Assembly: GCA_036785325.1 (NCBI GenBank)
Contig: JAXIVH010000010.1
Location: 7,283,538-7,347,537 of the forward strand
DNA: 64,000 nt
Reading direction: 5' to 3'
Origin: Urophycis tenuis
Lineage: Eukaryota; Chordata; Actinopteri; Gadiformes; Phycidae
Position 1 is the stretch's first letter. Every line of letters starts with the position of its first letter. Below are positions 1 through 12,967 of the stretch, one piece after another. The notes beneath the pieces are model-generated. The model saw only the letters and a list, made by a program, of their open reading frames with translations. It was not told the origin of the DNA and did not search any database. The position numbers were made by a program, and so were the translations under genes.

Positions 1-1972
1 GTGGATGTCGTGGCCGGAGAAGGTGATGCTGGTGATGGTGGAGGATCGGGTCTGGTGTGGAGTGCCAACAAGAATGGCTTCCTCAATGTCATCGTTATTA
101 CAATGTTTGTACTGGCGGTGTTTCGTTTTTTTTAACCAGAGGTCAATCAGTCAGCCCATTTTATCCTCCTCTATTCAAATGTTTAGAGCAAGCAGTGGGC
201 TGCACTTTTGGCTTGCTTGTTATGAAAGCCCTTATGGTCTCAGCAAAAATGTGCCTCTTTAGTCATGCTTCTTATATAATGGCTGCCTGCATGGCATTAT
301 TTGCAGGGGAAGGTAAGGACACTCAATGTGCAAGAAATTAAAGAAATTGCCCTTTGCACTTTTTGTGCGCTGTGTACTTTTGTCATAAAAAGCGACAATT
401 TCAACATAAATTATTAACAGGATCTTGAAATAAAAAAAAACATAAACACAGTAAACGTTTGAACCAGCCAGGCCATGTGGTCACAATGTTTGCATTTACA
501 AACATTTGGGTGCAAAATGTCGCAATAACGTGTAACAATTGTGAACTCTTGCAGCTAGATTGTAAAGGGCCACTGTTTAGCAAGTTACAGAGCGACATGA
601 AATGACTTGAGTTGAATATGATTCGACACACCCCCTTGCGGGCTAGCTCACGCCCGTTTAAGCCTTTTTGCGTTCCTGTTTAATTACAACAGGAGACCCC
701 TGCTGTACTAATGTTGCTTATATTGTTCCTATTCATTTTTAACCCTTTTTATAGGGACAGATTGATGCAGTCCATTGTTGCCTCCGGACATTTACTGCAA
801 GAGAAGAAAATGTTGCACACGCCTGGATTCTCTAAAAGAAAGTGGTACTTAAAGCTTCAGTTTCACGCCATTGGCCATTCAGTGCAATTCACTCGAGATG
901 TTTGGGGCATGGGAAATATTCAGCCCCATGCTGGGATCACAACACTGGTGATTGGACTGCTTCTCATTATTCCACTTTGATATCATACGTTGAAACAGTA
1001 ATCGCCTGTACAAATGTGTCGCAACGGGGGAAAATATTTTCAATGTTTGCCCTTTGAGAATGTGTTTTTATGCACATACCCTTTCATTGAGAAGTATAGT
1101 ATGGCAGTAATCAAACTAAATGTCAAAGCTATTTGTCAGGAACTAAGTTGAAACCACTGATGATAATTTAGATAATTTTCTCTGCTTGAAAAAAAAAAAA
1201 ATCATGTGTTTTTTCTGATGCCATTGCAAGGCATCCAGGTAATTTCCCGTGTGCAACACTATGAGCTACCTAAGACCAAACTGATCTCATTGGCTATTTT
1301 TGATAAAACGTGAAATCTGACCAAAATCAATGGGGATTAAAAGATTAATGGAGTATGCATGGATCATCTTTCTTTTAAAGTTAGTACAAGGAAACCAAAA
1401 ACCTCAACCTGTTAACAGGAAACCAAATGTGTTGAATATATAGCTATAATAATAACAATAATAATGATCAAATAAAATATACAATAAGATTTTTATGGGA
1501 CGCAAAAGCAAATACTTTGTGTGGATTTTTCTACAATCTACCTCTTGAAGAACAGTGTTAACAATTAATGAAAGCCAAAGATACATTCTCTGAGCAAACT
1601 GTGAATTATTTATAAAGTCTTCCATATATCTCCATCCATAGTTCAAAGCATAGCCAGCAAACCCTGTTGAGCTAAAGCTGAGGTATAGTATAGCCATAGG
1701 AACATCTGTTAGTCTTTGACGGTTCACTTACTCGTGTTGTTGTAAATACAACATCTAGAACACTCTCCCCTGTTAGAAGTCATTGAGAGACTATTGTATG
1801 TTTAAATCAGAATCAGTCACTTGGATGCGATTCATTAGCAAGGCTAGTAGGCTGTGGGGTAGTGTGCTTCATCCTATTGGATGCCACTACACATTGTCAA
1901 CATCAGCATCATCAACTTAACTCCCTCTCACTTTTGCCAAGAAGCTTTTTAACTATTCATCATGTGGTCCCA

Positions 1973-1974
<2 letters not shown>

Positions 1975-2003
<29 letters not shown>
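1975..2003. repeat. (GT)n microsatellite
   Basis: About 14 uninterrupted GT dinucleotides in AT-rich intergenic sequence. Confidence 0.95.
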
Positions 2004-2009
<6 letters not shown>

Positions 2010-4447
2010 TGGAATATACATATATACTGTATATTATAAACATCAATATAATCCATCATAATTGGAAATATTATCAATGGAAAAGACGTGGGGAAGTAAT
2101 GCCAGCGATGCTTCTACAACCATTCAACATCCCCTGTGTACATTATGCATAGGGTCTCGCATATACAAGCAAGTTGCAAGAAGGCTTTCAATGAGTTCAT
2201 AGCAAAACATATAACTAATTGCAATATTGAGATAGCATACAAATCCAAATGTTTATCCATTGAATATAAATCATACTTTCCCTGCCTAATAATTCTACCT
2301 ATCAGGCAGGGGACCTTGATGGTTTGGATAGGAAACATGTATGCAAGTATGCAAGATCATAACCTATTAGTTGGAAGCAATCGGAATGGTCCTTCTGCAA
2401 TGCAGTGATAAGCTTTACTCTTTTATTCCAAAAGCATTGCAGGACCCCCAGAAAGCCTATGAATACTTATGTGGATGACTGGAATATGTTCTTTTGCTAT
2501 CTTTAATTCGCAACTTCCAAGTACAATCGTTTCATGTTGATGTATGTATAGAGTCCCAAAATACAACTCTGGAATTGTTTGTTGGCTGTTTCCATGCCAT
2601 ATCTATACTCATGTGGCTAGTTTGTATTTATTCAATCAAGATTATTTTGTGATTAAAGGACATTTTTACACGTTTCTAGTACAGGTTTAACTTCTGCTTC
2701 TGTTGGTGATTAGATAGTTTCAAAATATGCATACATTCTCTCTTTGTAGGTCTGAAGGTTTCTCGTGTAGACTATGAAATGGACTCTCTCTGAGACGCCC
2801 TCTTTCACAATAAGAAGAGTAAGAATCTTCAAACCATTAAATTGAACATACATAAAAGCCCAATCATTTCAAACTGCACTCTGTTCTCATCACTGGGAAA
2901 AAGAAGGAAAGAAAGAAAGAAGCCATTTCAAATGCGATCATTTTTCTTTTCCAACCTGCCCAACCTTAGCCATTTAATGAATTAGGCTGTTAAACGTTCT
3001 GCAAAGAATCATGGGATAAGATTGATCTATTTGATCAGGTATTACATTTTTCAGAGTCATTGGCACATATCATTATGATCCAGTTGATTCACTCGGGTGC
3101 AGGGCACTTTTATTGTGGCAGTCTGCTCATTACAAATTATCACCATTCAAGCGTGCCTTTTCAGTGGCTCGTTCTCGTTTCCACTACTAAATGTCCTTGA
3201 CAATTAGGTCTCTGTTAAGGATTTTTTTTTTTTCACTGCTTTTAATGGAGGTTGAATGTGACTGCAATCTCACGTAGACGCCTTCTCATCCGCCATTTTT
3301 TTTTAAGTGGAGTAAGTGGCCCTGGGTAATGTTGTGATGAAATGATGTAAGGCAATTTTATGGCAGACGTAAACCTTTTTTTTTTTTTGGGGGGGGGGGG
3401 GGGTGAGTTTCATTAGCTGGCCAATATTCATCCATCAATAATTAAAAGAGGATTTTTAAAGCAAACCCATAAAAAAAACGTCTGTGTGCTTCCAGCGTCC
3501 TACTTCATTATTGCGGGATACCGTCCTCCTTTCTCCCAGGCGGTACCAAAACACACTTGACATCTTGGTGCAGATTACTCATAACTCCAAGGTGGAGCGC
3601 GACAAATACACTCGTAGAAAATTCCCTTATTTGTCTGTGTGCCGGTTTATGTTACATTCAATTCAAATAATTACGGAAATAATTGTTCTCAAACAATCGG
3701 CAAATTTTTTCAATCAAATCACCATCAGTTCTTTTTTTTTATGTTTAGGATGATCACGAAGACAAAGAGCACACATCCAGGTCTATGGCTGTTTCGCACC
3801 TCAGCAACATTAGCCAGGCCAGAATTGACAAGCTCCCCATGCTATGATAATTTCTGGTGTAATATTTGACATGCTGAACGTTCAACGTGTCCAACCATTA
3901 ATCCCTTAAACACACTAAGGGGAAAGATAGAAAAAAAAGTCTGAACACCAACCATGCCGAACGAATATGGATATCTAAATATTCTGTGCAGCCCCTAATT
4001 GTCCTTTAATGCCACGATGAAACTGAATTATCTGGTAAATCATGCAAGAACACCAAAAGAACCTCTATGTCCCTAATGACATTAGCGACACAAATAAAAA
4101 TACAGTCGGGAGGTCCCCAAAGACTCATTATGTGGGGGAATTCAGTTCAAGAATTATGAAGTGGCATGCTTGTAGTATTTGTTTACCACAGTTTTTCTTT
4201 GACTAATAGATGCTTCCTTGTGCGAGTGACCCTGCACGATTTTCTGCTAAACTTGTATCACGGCCAGTTAAGTTCAGTAAGTGTGTTTTATCCTCAATTT
4301 ACTTTGAATCTGACAGCCAAGCATAGGGAGAACTGGAGAGCAGGGCTATGGAAGACACATGTATACATAGAGAGAGTGAGAGAGACTGAGAAACACACTG
4401 CGAGAGAAAGACAATGGAGAGATGGAGAGCCAGACTGTGACGCTACA

Positions 4448-4448
4448 G

Positions 4449-4500
<52 letters not shown>
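4448..4500. repeat. (CA)n microsatellite with CG interruption
   Basis: Alternating purine-pyrimidine tract that begins with a CGCGCG block and continues as (CA)n. Such tracts can adopt Z-DNA. GA-rich sequence flanks both sides. Confidence 0.95.
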
Positions 4501-4502
<2 letters not shown>

Positions 4503-6613
4503 TCACAGATAGAGATACAGAGAGAGACTTCATATCCAATCCATGGAGAGCAGTACACCTTCCCCCACTGACAACCATGTTTTTTGTTGAAAGCCTCATC
4601 TCGAAAACCATTCAAGTTCGAGATCGGGTTCAAGAGATGAACTTCTATCATCAGCCTTAGACTTACCATCCAAGGCAATATTAGATATCACTGTTTTGAC
4701 TGGGGATCATTTGCCAGGCATACGCAGCAGGGTGTCCTCTTAATCCTTCGGCCCCCCGCTGATTGTATTGAGCAGGAAAAGTGTTTAATCACTTGAAGAA
4801 AAAAAGAGAACCTGGTCCTCCCCACATTCACACTGCCCCGCAACAGATCAGCAGGGGAGTGGAGGATGGCATGGGATCTGAGCACCTCACCCCAGATACA
4901 GGGCTGTTGTCACAGTTGATAACCAACGCTATCCCATTAGCTGTTTTAGCATTGTAACCAAGCAATGAAAACGTCTCTTAAAAGGTGCTGCATGTTAGAT
5001 TTAAGAGCCATTATTTAAGCATAGTTTGTTAGAAATGACATCGCCATCTGTCAGATATTAGTAAGCGATATGCTCTGTGATATCTCTTCTGGCAGAGTGT
5101 GTGCCTGTCTCTGTATGATTCATAGATTTAGATTTTAGACCGCTCGCGGGCAATTTCTGACCGATTGGGGAATCCATTCTACCTGTCAATCACAGGCACA
5201 AGGATGCAACATTCGGAGGAAGTCGGGAGGGAGCAGAGAGGTATGGGACTTTTAGTTTGAAAATATTGTTCTCTTCTGTGCTTTTCTGCTGTGCTCTCTC
5301 TCAAACTCTCAAATGTTACCGAGAGCACCTTTAAGTGATTAACCCCGATATACCGCTATATCATCTATACATCTATAGATATATAGATATATATATATTA
5401 GGGCTGTGTATAACATGAATGTGTCAACACTCAAGGTAAATCTGGAAACCTCAATGTGTTCATTTCTTTTTATAGGCAACACGCCTGGCCCAGTCTTCAC
5501 CGGGAGCACATTACCAGACTTCCTCTTTGGTTTTCACTTTATTTCTTCATCTTTTTTATTCACTGTTGTGCTACTACATTGTTTTGTCTACCACCACTGT
5601 TGTCATGACAACACTGGCGATTATGGCCCTCTGATGGAATAATGGATTACTGTTGAAGGGGATGTATCTTCTTGCCACCTATTGCACCAGCAGAATATCA
5701 TTAAACTCATTTTGGACCCCTGTCTATGGGAGACGGCCTATTTACACCAGACATAAGTGGCAACTGATGGTTATCATTTGTGTAAAAACATAATGTTTTT
5801 CACAGCTAACCTTTTAAGGGTTATTAATGTGACAGAATTATTTTATCCACTGCCCGCATGCCGCATTCCACGGTAGACTTGTGCGTTGCTTTCAGACACT
5901 TAGCGGTCTCACCAGGGTTTGAGTCACGGCTTTGTGCTTCCCAAGGCTCTGCTTTATTAGAAGACGGATGCAGTATTGCTGTGGTGGCCATGAAAAGAAA
6001 CAGAGGAAACATGGCTGTAGTTATAATATATATATGTATCCGTTTCCCTAACGCGGCTGACTACATGGCTTTACTGGTTGAAACACAGGTTGAAGGTGAG
6101 TGGACTGGTACATTGTGAAGTTTGAGCAAGACAATATGCGTTCCATGCTGCCATCGCAGAGATCTCATTGAGTGTGTATGGTGATGGCCTGTCTAACCTT
6201 TGCGCATTGATTGTCCAATGCACAATTGGTGTGCAGCCTCACGAGTCGCGGAGTCTAATCAGTAACGGAAATTCTAATTTTATGAGTGGTTATCCTCCTG
6301 CAATTGTATCCTTCCTGTTAGAACGGAAGCTAGCTAGCATGCATTTTGCGCATTAGTTAGCAAACTTTCCATATCTTCTCCCCGCGCCAGGGGTGTGATC
6401 TTCCCTTGGAGGTGCACTGTACATACTCCTTTATGTTTCTGAGTAACTTTGAATCGCTCTGAGTGAAACTGCCTTGTGCCACATGGACCGCAATGCAAAT
6501 GTTGTGTAGCGTTGTAAAAAAAAGTTAATCCCAGGTGTTTCTCCCTGGGGATTTTGAAATTGTAGGAAATATTTTCATATTTTTTTGTGTGGAGAAGATC
6601 AGCAGATTTGTTA

Positions 6614-6633
6614 CCCCCCCCCCCCCCCCCCCC
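6614..6633. repeat. Poly-C tract
   Basis: Uninterrupted run of about 20 C. It is one of many long G/C homopolymers in this window. Confidence 0.95.
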
Positions 6634-8164
6634 ATGTTGTCTACATGGCTTCTGCCTTGAGATTTTATATTAGTGTTACCTTGATTTTGATTACAAACAA
6701 AACCTCTTAAATTGTTTAATTTTTATTTTAATGTTTAATTTTAAATGAGCCAAATACCTACAACCTGAGTCAGGATTCCCAGTTCCACATGGATTGGATC
6801 CATGCAAAATCATTATTCTCTATTACTTTTGATCACATAATCATGTAAATAAAGTCTGCATCACCAGAGATCATCCTTCCACTAAAAAAGGATGATAATG
6901 AAACTCATTTATCCTTGTTGTCTATATATTTTCCATGCAAATCCTGTCCTCAGCTAGCAGGTGGGGGAGAAAAAAAAAAAAAGCAACCAGAACGATGATG
7001 TTTTTTTTGGTGAGACTCGCAGTGTGTCATCAAGTCCCCACTGACGTTTGTCATTCTCACTTCCCCCACAGTTCTTGTAGTAACACGACTTGGAGGGAGT
7101 TTTCAGTCCATTGCATCATCCCCTTAACAATTCACTTCACTTTGTTCTGTCTTAATGATTCCTAGAGCTGGCGAGCATTCAGATAGCTCTTTTAAGATGT
7201 AGATACTTCCTTTTGAATAACATTCCATTGCCCTACAACATAATCCATACAAAAATCCAATCAAAATAGAATGAGCTCACCCAACTTTTAATTTGTATAT
7301 ATACAGCTGGATACATACTTTTTTATCGTGCAGACTCAAGAAGTCATCAATTCATGTAATTTTTTCAGTACATTTGAGTAAAAAGCATTCAATTTCACAA
7401 CTGTTTGTTGATGTGAATGATACATTTGCATAATTATTGATTCAATTGGCTTTCATCATCAAACCACTGACAAACATGAAATTAACAGGGCAACACGGCC
7501 AGTTGATGTTCTAATCCATGTGGAGACCAATTATATATTATCATACTGTATCAACACATCAAATACACCCTCCTCTAGAAAGGCATTGACGCACTCAAGC
7601 AATTTGTAGGTTAGCCATACAAACAGCCACATTGACTCCAGATACAAATTTTGTGTAAGGAATAATTATGTGCAAAGCAAGGGTTGCCTTTCCCCGATGA
7701 TTATAGTTCTATTCTGTAACCAAAGAACAGCAGGTAAAAACAAACCTGTGAACAAACTGTGATTTTTCCATCCACCCATTGTTATTTTGTATCTCAAAGT
7801 AAGACAGATTTGAGACTCGGCTTTCTATCCCTTTAGGCGTGACCAGATAAGGACATTTAAGTACATTAGTGAGCAGACCATACAATGTGTAATTCACAGC
7901 TTAAAAGTCACCTACAATATAGTGATGTGCTTCTTTTTTTTTCCTGTTATATGCTGTGCTTTGCCAATCTATGCTTCTGAAAATGTAGTCCTTCACCACT
8001 GCTCTACCCTTCCCAATCCTTTTGAAATGGTACCCTTCAAAATAAAAATCTAAAAAATGTTTCCAAGCCACCCGGGCTACTCATCCTAATATAGAACAAC
8101 ATTTCCATGCAACACAGTTTGACCACTTTGAAATGGAGGTCCTTGAGAGGGAGCAACTCACAGG

Positions 8165-8277
8165 TACCTATGAGTAACTCACGCTCTCCTACCTTGGTTT
8201 CAAAGTAGAATGTGTCCACGCTACACGCTTTGCCCACTTTGAAACCAAGGCGCGAGAGAGTGGGCGACTCATGGGTA
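8165..8277. repeat. Imperfect inverted repeat, 42-bp arms
   Basis: The left arm (8165-8206) and right arm (8236-8277) are reverse complements at 34 of 42 positions. The inner 15 bp are perfect (CCTTGGTTTCAAAGT). A 29-nt spacer separates them. A third, right-arm-like copy lies just left at about 8121-8165. The arrangement suggests a small non-autonomous DNA element or an old snap-back duplication. No target-site duplication is obvious. Confidence 0.7.
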
Positions 8278-10599
8278 TGTATGGCTCTCCCGTTATTTCC
8301 AATATCCATCAACATTTACATTTCCTCATTGAGTTGCACTTAAAAGTGCAGCCGAGAACAATTGAAGCAATCAATCGAAATGAGTGTAGCCTAAAAAGGT
8401 ACAGTGCTGTACAACTTAGTTTGAAAACAAAAACCCAACAGAGAGTACATAGAAGCCAAAAGACTCGAAAATAGACTCAGCAGATAGCACATGCCAAAGT
8501 ACTTTCTAAAATCCCTCTAAATAAATCCCCCCAAAATTCCACACTTGACAGAAATATGAAAATGTCCCATGCGTTATTACATTTTAAATATCACATCATT
8601 ATCTAATCAACTGATTTGTACTCGTTGCAAGGGGGGGGGGGGGGGGTTCGGGAAGTAGACAGAACTTTGAAAGATGGCTCGTCGTGCTTAATCTCGTCTC
8701 TGCGCTTCTGGGCCGCGCAGACCGGAGAATTAACCGCTGATGACCCATATGGCGCCGGCGGTGTGACGACGCGCTCGCGTCACTCACCAGAACGAGACAC
8801 ATGGGTGCCAGCGCGCGTGTGCTAGCATCTCCATATGCCTCCACCGCTTCAACCCGCTGAAGGAGGAGCATTCTGTCTCGACTCTGGGGTTCCCGAGTCT
8901 TGGCATTAACCATTGACAACAACAACAACAACAAAAAACAATAAGTCCTCTGCCCGCGACTTTTAACGCCAGCCAGACCTCTGCTGAAGACAATCCTTCT
9001 GGCTCGGCATATGTCGGGCTGACTGCCCGAGGTGGAGGGGGGTGGCATCACACGTTGTTCTCGGAACAAAAAAAAACAAACGTGACCCGGGTTCAGAATG
9101 AGCCCGGGCGGATCGGTGGGAAAGATCATACTTGTGCGGCGAGGTGGCTAGCGCTGCCCCGCGCGCCGCAAACGAAATCTCCCCGTGCTTTGATCAGCGA
9201 TGCGTCTCTAATTGGAGGGAGCTCTCAAGAGTCATTCGCCGCACCCTGCAGAGGTCATTACTCTCCCATACTCCACAAGCACTCCGCTCCACTCCACATG
9301 GACTTGTTTACGAATGGCGCTTCACTTTGTTTTGTGTTGCCTTGTGCGCGCGCCACTAAAAACCCTTTGTAAAGCTACACGGGCTATAGGTAGCAGTCAG
9401 AAACACTCATGTGTGTTTTGGGTGGAAGGAAAAGTGAGGCCCCCTTTCTGGGGGTGTATTAAAGGAAATTGTGCCGTTTCAAGTGAGGTAGCAAAAATGA
9501 AGAAATGAGGAGAGACAGGAAGATGTTACAAAAGTAAGTGTCAAAGGAATTCCATTTGTCTTTTGGGAATTACAGGCATTGCAAAACAAAGAAAGAGAGA
9601 CAAGGAAAGAACTGAATAAATGAAGAAAACGGAATAAATGAAGAAAGTGTTTTTTTAAACTCTCTGGGTTTACTGACTTTAGAACATTTGTATAGCTGTC
9701 CTATTCAATGCACGTGTTAAAGCAATGGGCTACATGCTTTATATTTTGCAGGGGTTGATATCTTTTTTTCTGATTTCAGATTGTTTTTGTTGGTTATCGT
9801 CTGGCTAATGAATCAATTATTGGATTTATTGCAAACCTTTTGCTGTATTTGGGCATTTACTTTACTGATTTGAGCAATTTATTTTATTAGCTGACTCGGG
9901 CTGACCACGCACCATTTACAATATGCTTACCAACTTGGCACCAAGGTAGACGGAATATAACAACATTATTTTAAGACTCAATTCAAGGTTTTTACTGAGA
10001 AGAGACACACAACTCGCTCTCTACCATTGTCAGACACAATCACAAATGGCTATGTGTTCATCGTCATTAAAACAATGGCTGCCTAATGTAGGGTACACTG
10101 CTCTGGGATAGCTGTACAGCTGCTCCGTTAGCTTTTTGCGCTAATTGATTGCCTCTGGGAGTTTCAACGTGGGGGAATTTTCTGTTGAGATATTTTTAAC
10201 ACTTTATCCATGTATTTGCATGTTACCCTATGGCCGCTTATTTACGCGTGGATGCGTGTGTGTGTGTGCGTGCGAGCGAGCGAGTGCTTGTGTATTGAAG
10301 AAACATTCTGTGTACAAAGTGTGTAAAAACAATGAAATGACGTTGCCATTCTTCTTTAAGGGTTCTTGAAGTTCTTGAAGGGGTACCCTTTGCGGGGTTC
10401 GGTTCTCTCTGAAGATGAGCGAGGTTCACACGGAGGTTGAGGCGAATATTGCCCTAAGTGAAGGCCTTAATGAAAGCCAAGCCAGGGATTCATTCTCCGG
10501 GGAACAACAGCGCACGGATCCCATTGTCAAGTTGGCAGGAAGTGATAAACGTGAAATGATTTATGGCAAGGATCGCATGTGGACAAATAGTCTCCCATG
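8278..10599. other. Intergenic, includes GC-rich block at 8.6-9.4 kb
   Basis: No gene is recognised. Positions 8600-9370 are CpG-rich and carry longer but low-complexity open frames on both strands, none with a recognisable domain. The remainder is AT-rich. Confidence 0.45.
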
Positions 10600-11184
10600 T
10601 CTGTCTTCCTTTAGCGGTTAGTCTCCCTCTTATATGGCGAGTGGAACGCGGTCCACGCAGCGTGAGACAGACACCCCGGCGTCGACAGACCCAACACAGA
10701 TGGAGAAAACAACAAAGAGACCAGGGATAGTCGTTGGCTCTCTCGCCATTTCCGGATAATATCTCCCGATTCACAGCGACAGACCCATGGAAAGATCAAG
10801 AAGGCGCCCGAGGCAGGGATTTGGCCGCCGAGCTCGGCCCTCGCAGGCAAGGCCGGCCCCACGCCCGCGGAGAAATACGTGCAGGCAGACGAGGACAACG
10901 GCAATGCAACGCAACGCACGTGTGGCTGGTGGTGGTGGTGGTGGTGGTGGTGGTGGTGGTGGTGATGGCGGCAGTGGTGGGGTTCTGGGGAGGGGCGGGG
11001 CGATCATCGTCACGGAAGCTCTGATCTCCCCTCTGACCACCCCTCCCCCAATCCCCTCACAGCTGGACGGGGTTCAAGGGCTCCTCCGCCCACGACCCCT
11101 ACCCCAGACCCCGACCCCCTCCCTCGCCGCTACGACGGAGGGGCCGGGAACGATGGGGCAGGCAAGGTGAAGAAGAAAGAAAAG

Positions 11185-11215
<31 letters not shown>

Positions 11216-12096
11216 AAAAAACCCACCTCACTTATCATTTCCTCAACATCTGCCGTCACAGCAGGTCTCAGCCCCCCCCCCCCCCCCCGTTCCCCGACCC
11301 CCCTCCGCCGGCCCACGCTGGCCGGCCAGCGTGGCATTAGGCGGGCTGATCCGAACCAGCGGCGTGATTACTGCCGGAGCCAGACGGAGGGCAGCGGACG
11401 TGCCCGCGGTGTTCATTGTCCATCAGCGCGGAGGCCGCCATTACCGCCAGAGGACCGCAAGGCGAGAGGCTTCTGCCCCTGCAGCCCGGAGCCGTGCGGC
11501 GAAACAGCAATTTGGCGGGGAGGAAGACATTGCCCGTACGACGGGAGCGGTGAGCCCCCTAAACTACTGTTGGCATGGGGAGTGTTGTTTTTCTCCGTGT
11601 GTGTGATTGTGCATGGGAAAATGTGCTTATGGCTCTCAGACCTGCAGTAGCTGGCAACACGGCGTGCGGAGCATGCGCTCGCGCACGCACACACACACAC
11701 ACACACAGCACACAGTGTTGCCTGTGCGTGTGTGTGTGTACCACGTGTAGCGGTGCGTGGAGGTGGCCAGGACTGTGACTAATAGGTCAGATGTGTCCAC
11801 TCCAGCTGCCGGGAAGCCAGCCGCGCACAGTGTGTGGCATCGAACCCGCCATGCATATCCGGCCCTATAAAAACAAAAAACAAAAAACAAAATCCCCCCC
11901 CCCACCCTCCCTTGAAAAAAAAACCAGCCCACAAATAAAAAAAGCCCCAGTTCCGGTCCAGGTCCTTCATTTACCACAGGCTCCGGGCCGCGTCTGCAGG
12001 CGCTCCGGCTGGGATGGAATGTTCCGGGCATTCTAACTGGCCCCCCCGCCTTCATGCTTACTCATTACCACGGCGAGAGCCTCAGAGGAGAGGTTG

Positions 12097-12129
<33 letters not shown>

Positions 12130-12174
12130 GGGGGTGATACAGGAGCAAGGAGAGAGTGACACAGTGGAGAGAGT

Positions 12175-12212
<38 letters not shown>

Positions 12213-12640
12213 CAGTGAGGCAGTGTGTAGGTGTGCGAGGGCGTGCGAGCGAGCAGGCAAAAATAATGGGCAAGTCCCTTTGTAGGACAATGCACACACT
12301 TATATGTATATATGTGTGCATTGTCATACAAAGGGACTTGGCTATCATCATGTCACATATCAATAGCTCAGTTGAAAGGAGCGATGCACAATCAGTGTGA
12401 GAACGCCTTCGGGGGCGAGGATCCTGCCCCTCGTTTCACTCTAACCCGGGAGACGGATCCGTCGCTCATTTCATAGCGCAGCTTTACGAACCCGGGTGCT
12501 GCTCTGCAATCGTAATCCCACTCATTATTCAAGCTTTGGGGAGGACGGCGCAGTGTCTGACCACCATGTAAACACGACGCTCTGCGTAGTCATCGCTCTG
12601 TGGAGATGACCCCCCCCCCCCTTTTTTTTCTTTTTTTTTG
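10600..12640. other. GC/CpG-rich unassigned block
   Basis: This region is visibly enriched in CpG and in G/C runs, with (GGT)n near 10925-10970, poly-C near 11274-11288, (GT)n at 12101-12126 and (GA)n near 12179-12210. It contains long open frames that are Pro/Arg/Gly-rich on both strands, as expected for GC-rich noncoding DNA. It could be a CpG island of an unannotated transcript, but no promoter, exon or homologous protein could be identified. Confidence 0.4.
12271..12340. other. 70-nt near-perfect hairpin (pre-miRNA-like or MITE)
   Basis: Arms 12271-12298 and 12313-12340 are 28 nt each and complementary except for one G/A mismatch (14 bp perfect, mismatch, then 13 bp perfect). They enclose a 14-nt AT-rich loop. 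Size and loop resemble a pre-microRNA, and the high symmetry would also fit a tiny MITE. I do not recognise a known miRNA seed with certainty. Both strands could form the stem. Confidence 0.6.
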
Positions 12641-12926
12641 TTAGCCCACCGCCTCTATGAGACAGATGAATGGGAGTCCGGGTAGTAAAGCATGGAGATG
12701 CATTTTACTGCTTCTTCCCCGGGTCTGGGCCCCGGCTGTGACGATGCCAGCGATAAAACGGATTCACGAAGCACGGCGGTGATGTAATGCGCTTCCCGCT
12801 AGATTTCCAAAGCTTTACTTTTTTTTTCTCCCTGTTTTTCTTTATTTAATATTTTTTGCACAAGGTCAGCACGTCGGCGCCAGGTGCACCGCGCTTGTCG
12901 ACATTAAGCAGAACGCACACACACAC

Positions 12927-12967
<41 letters not shown>

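Larger units (their letters stand above)
1..8164. other. Intergenic DNA downstream of lrp1b, no gene seen
   Basis: This AT-rich stretch has only short, unconvincing open frames on both strands and none resembles a known domain. It holds a (GT)n tract at 1975-2003, a (CA)n tract at 4448-4500, and G or C homopolymers near 3389-3402 and 6614-6633. Blocks such as 2860-3250 and 4980-5130 are free of simple repeats and rich in TAAT/ATTA-type motifs. They could be conserved noncoding DNA, but that needs a cross-species alignment. Confidence 0.5.

Noticed and set aside
5860..5965. SINE-like tRNA B-box (GGTTTGAGTC within CACCAGGGTTTGAGTCA)
   Set aside because: No convincing A-box at the right distance, no tail repeat and no target-site duplication. 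A decayed SINE is possible but not supportable.
8599..9129. 176-codon open frame on the minus strand
   Set aside because: GC-rich region with overlapping open frames on both strands, no recognisable domain, poly-Pro end caused by a G-run, and no splice or promoter context.
10787..11170. 127-codon Arg/Gly/Pro-rich open frame on the plus strand
   Set aside because: Composition follows CpG-rich and (GGT)n DNA, and open frames of similar length exist on the opposite strand. No homology recognised.
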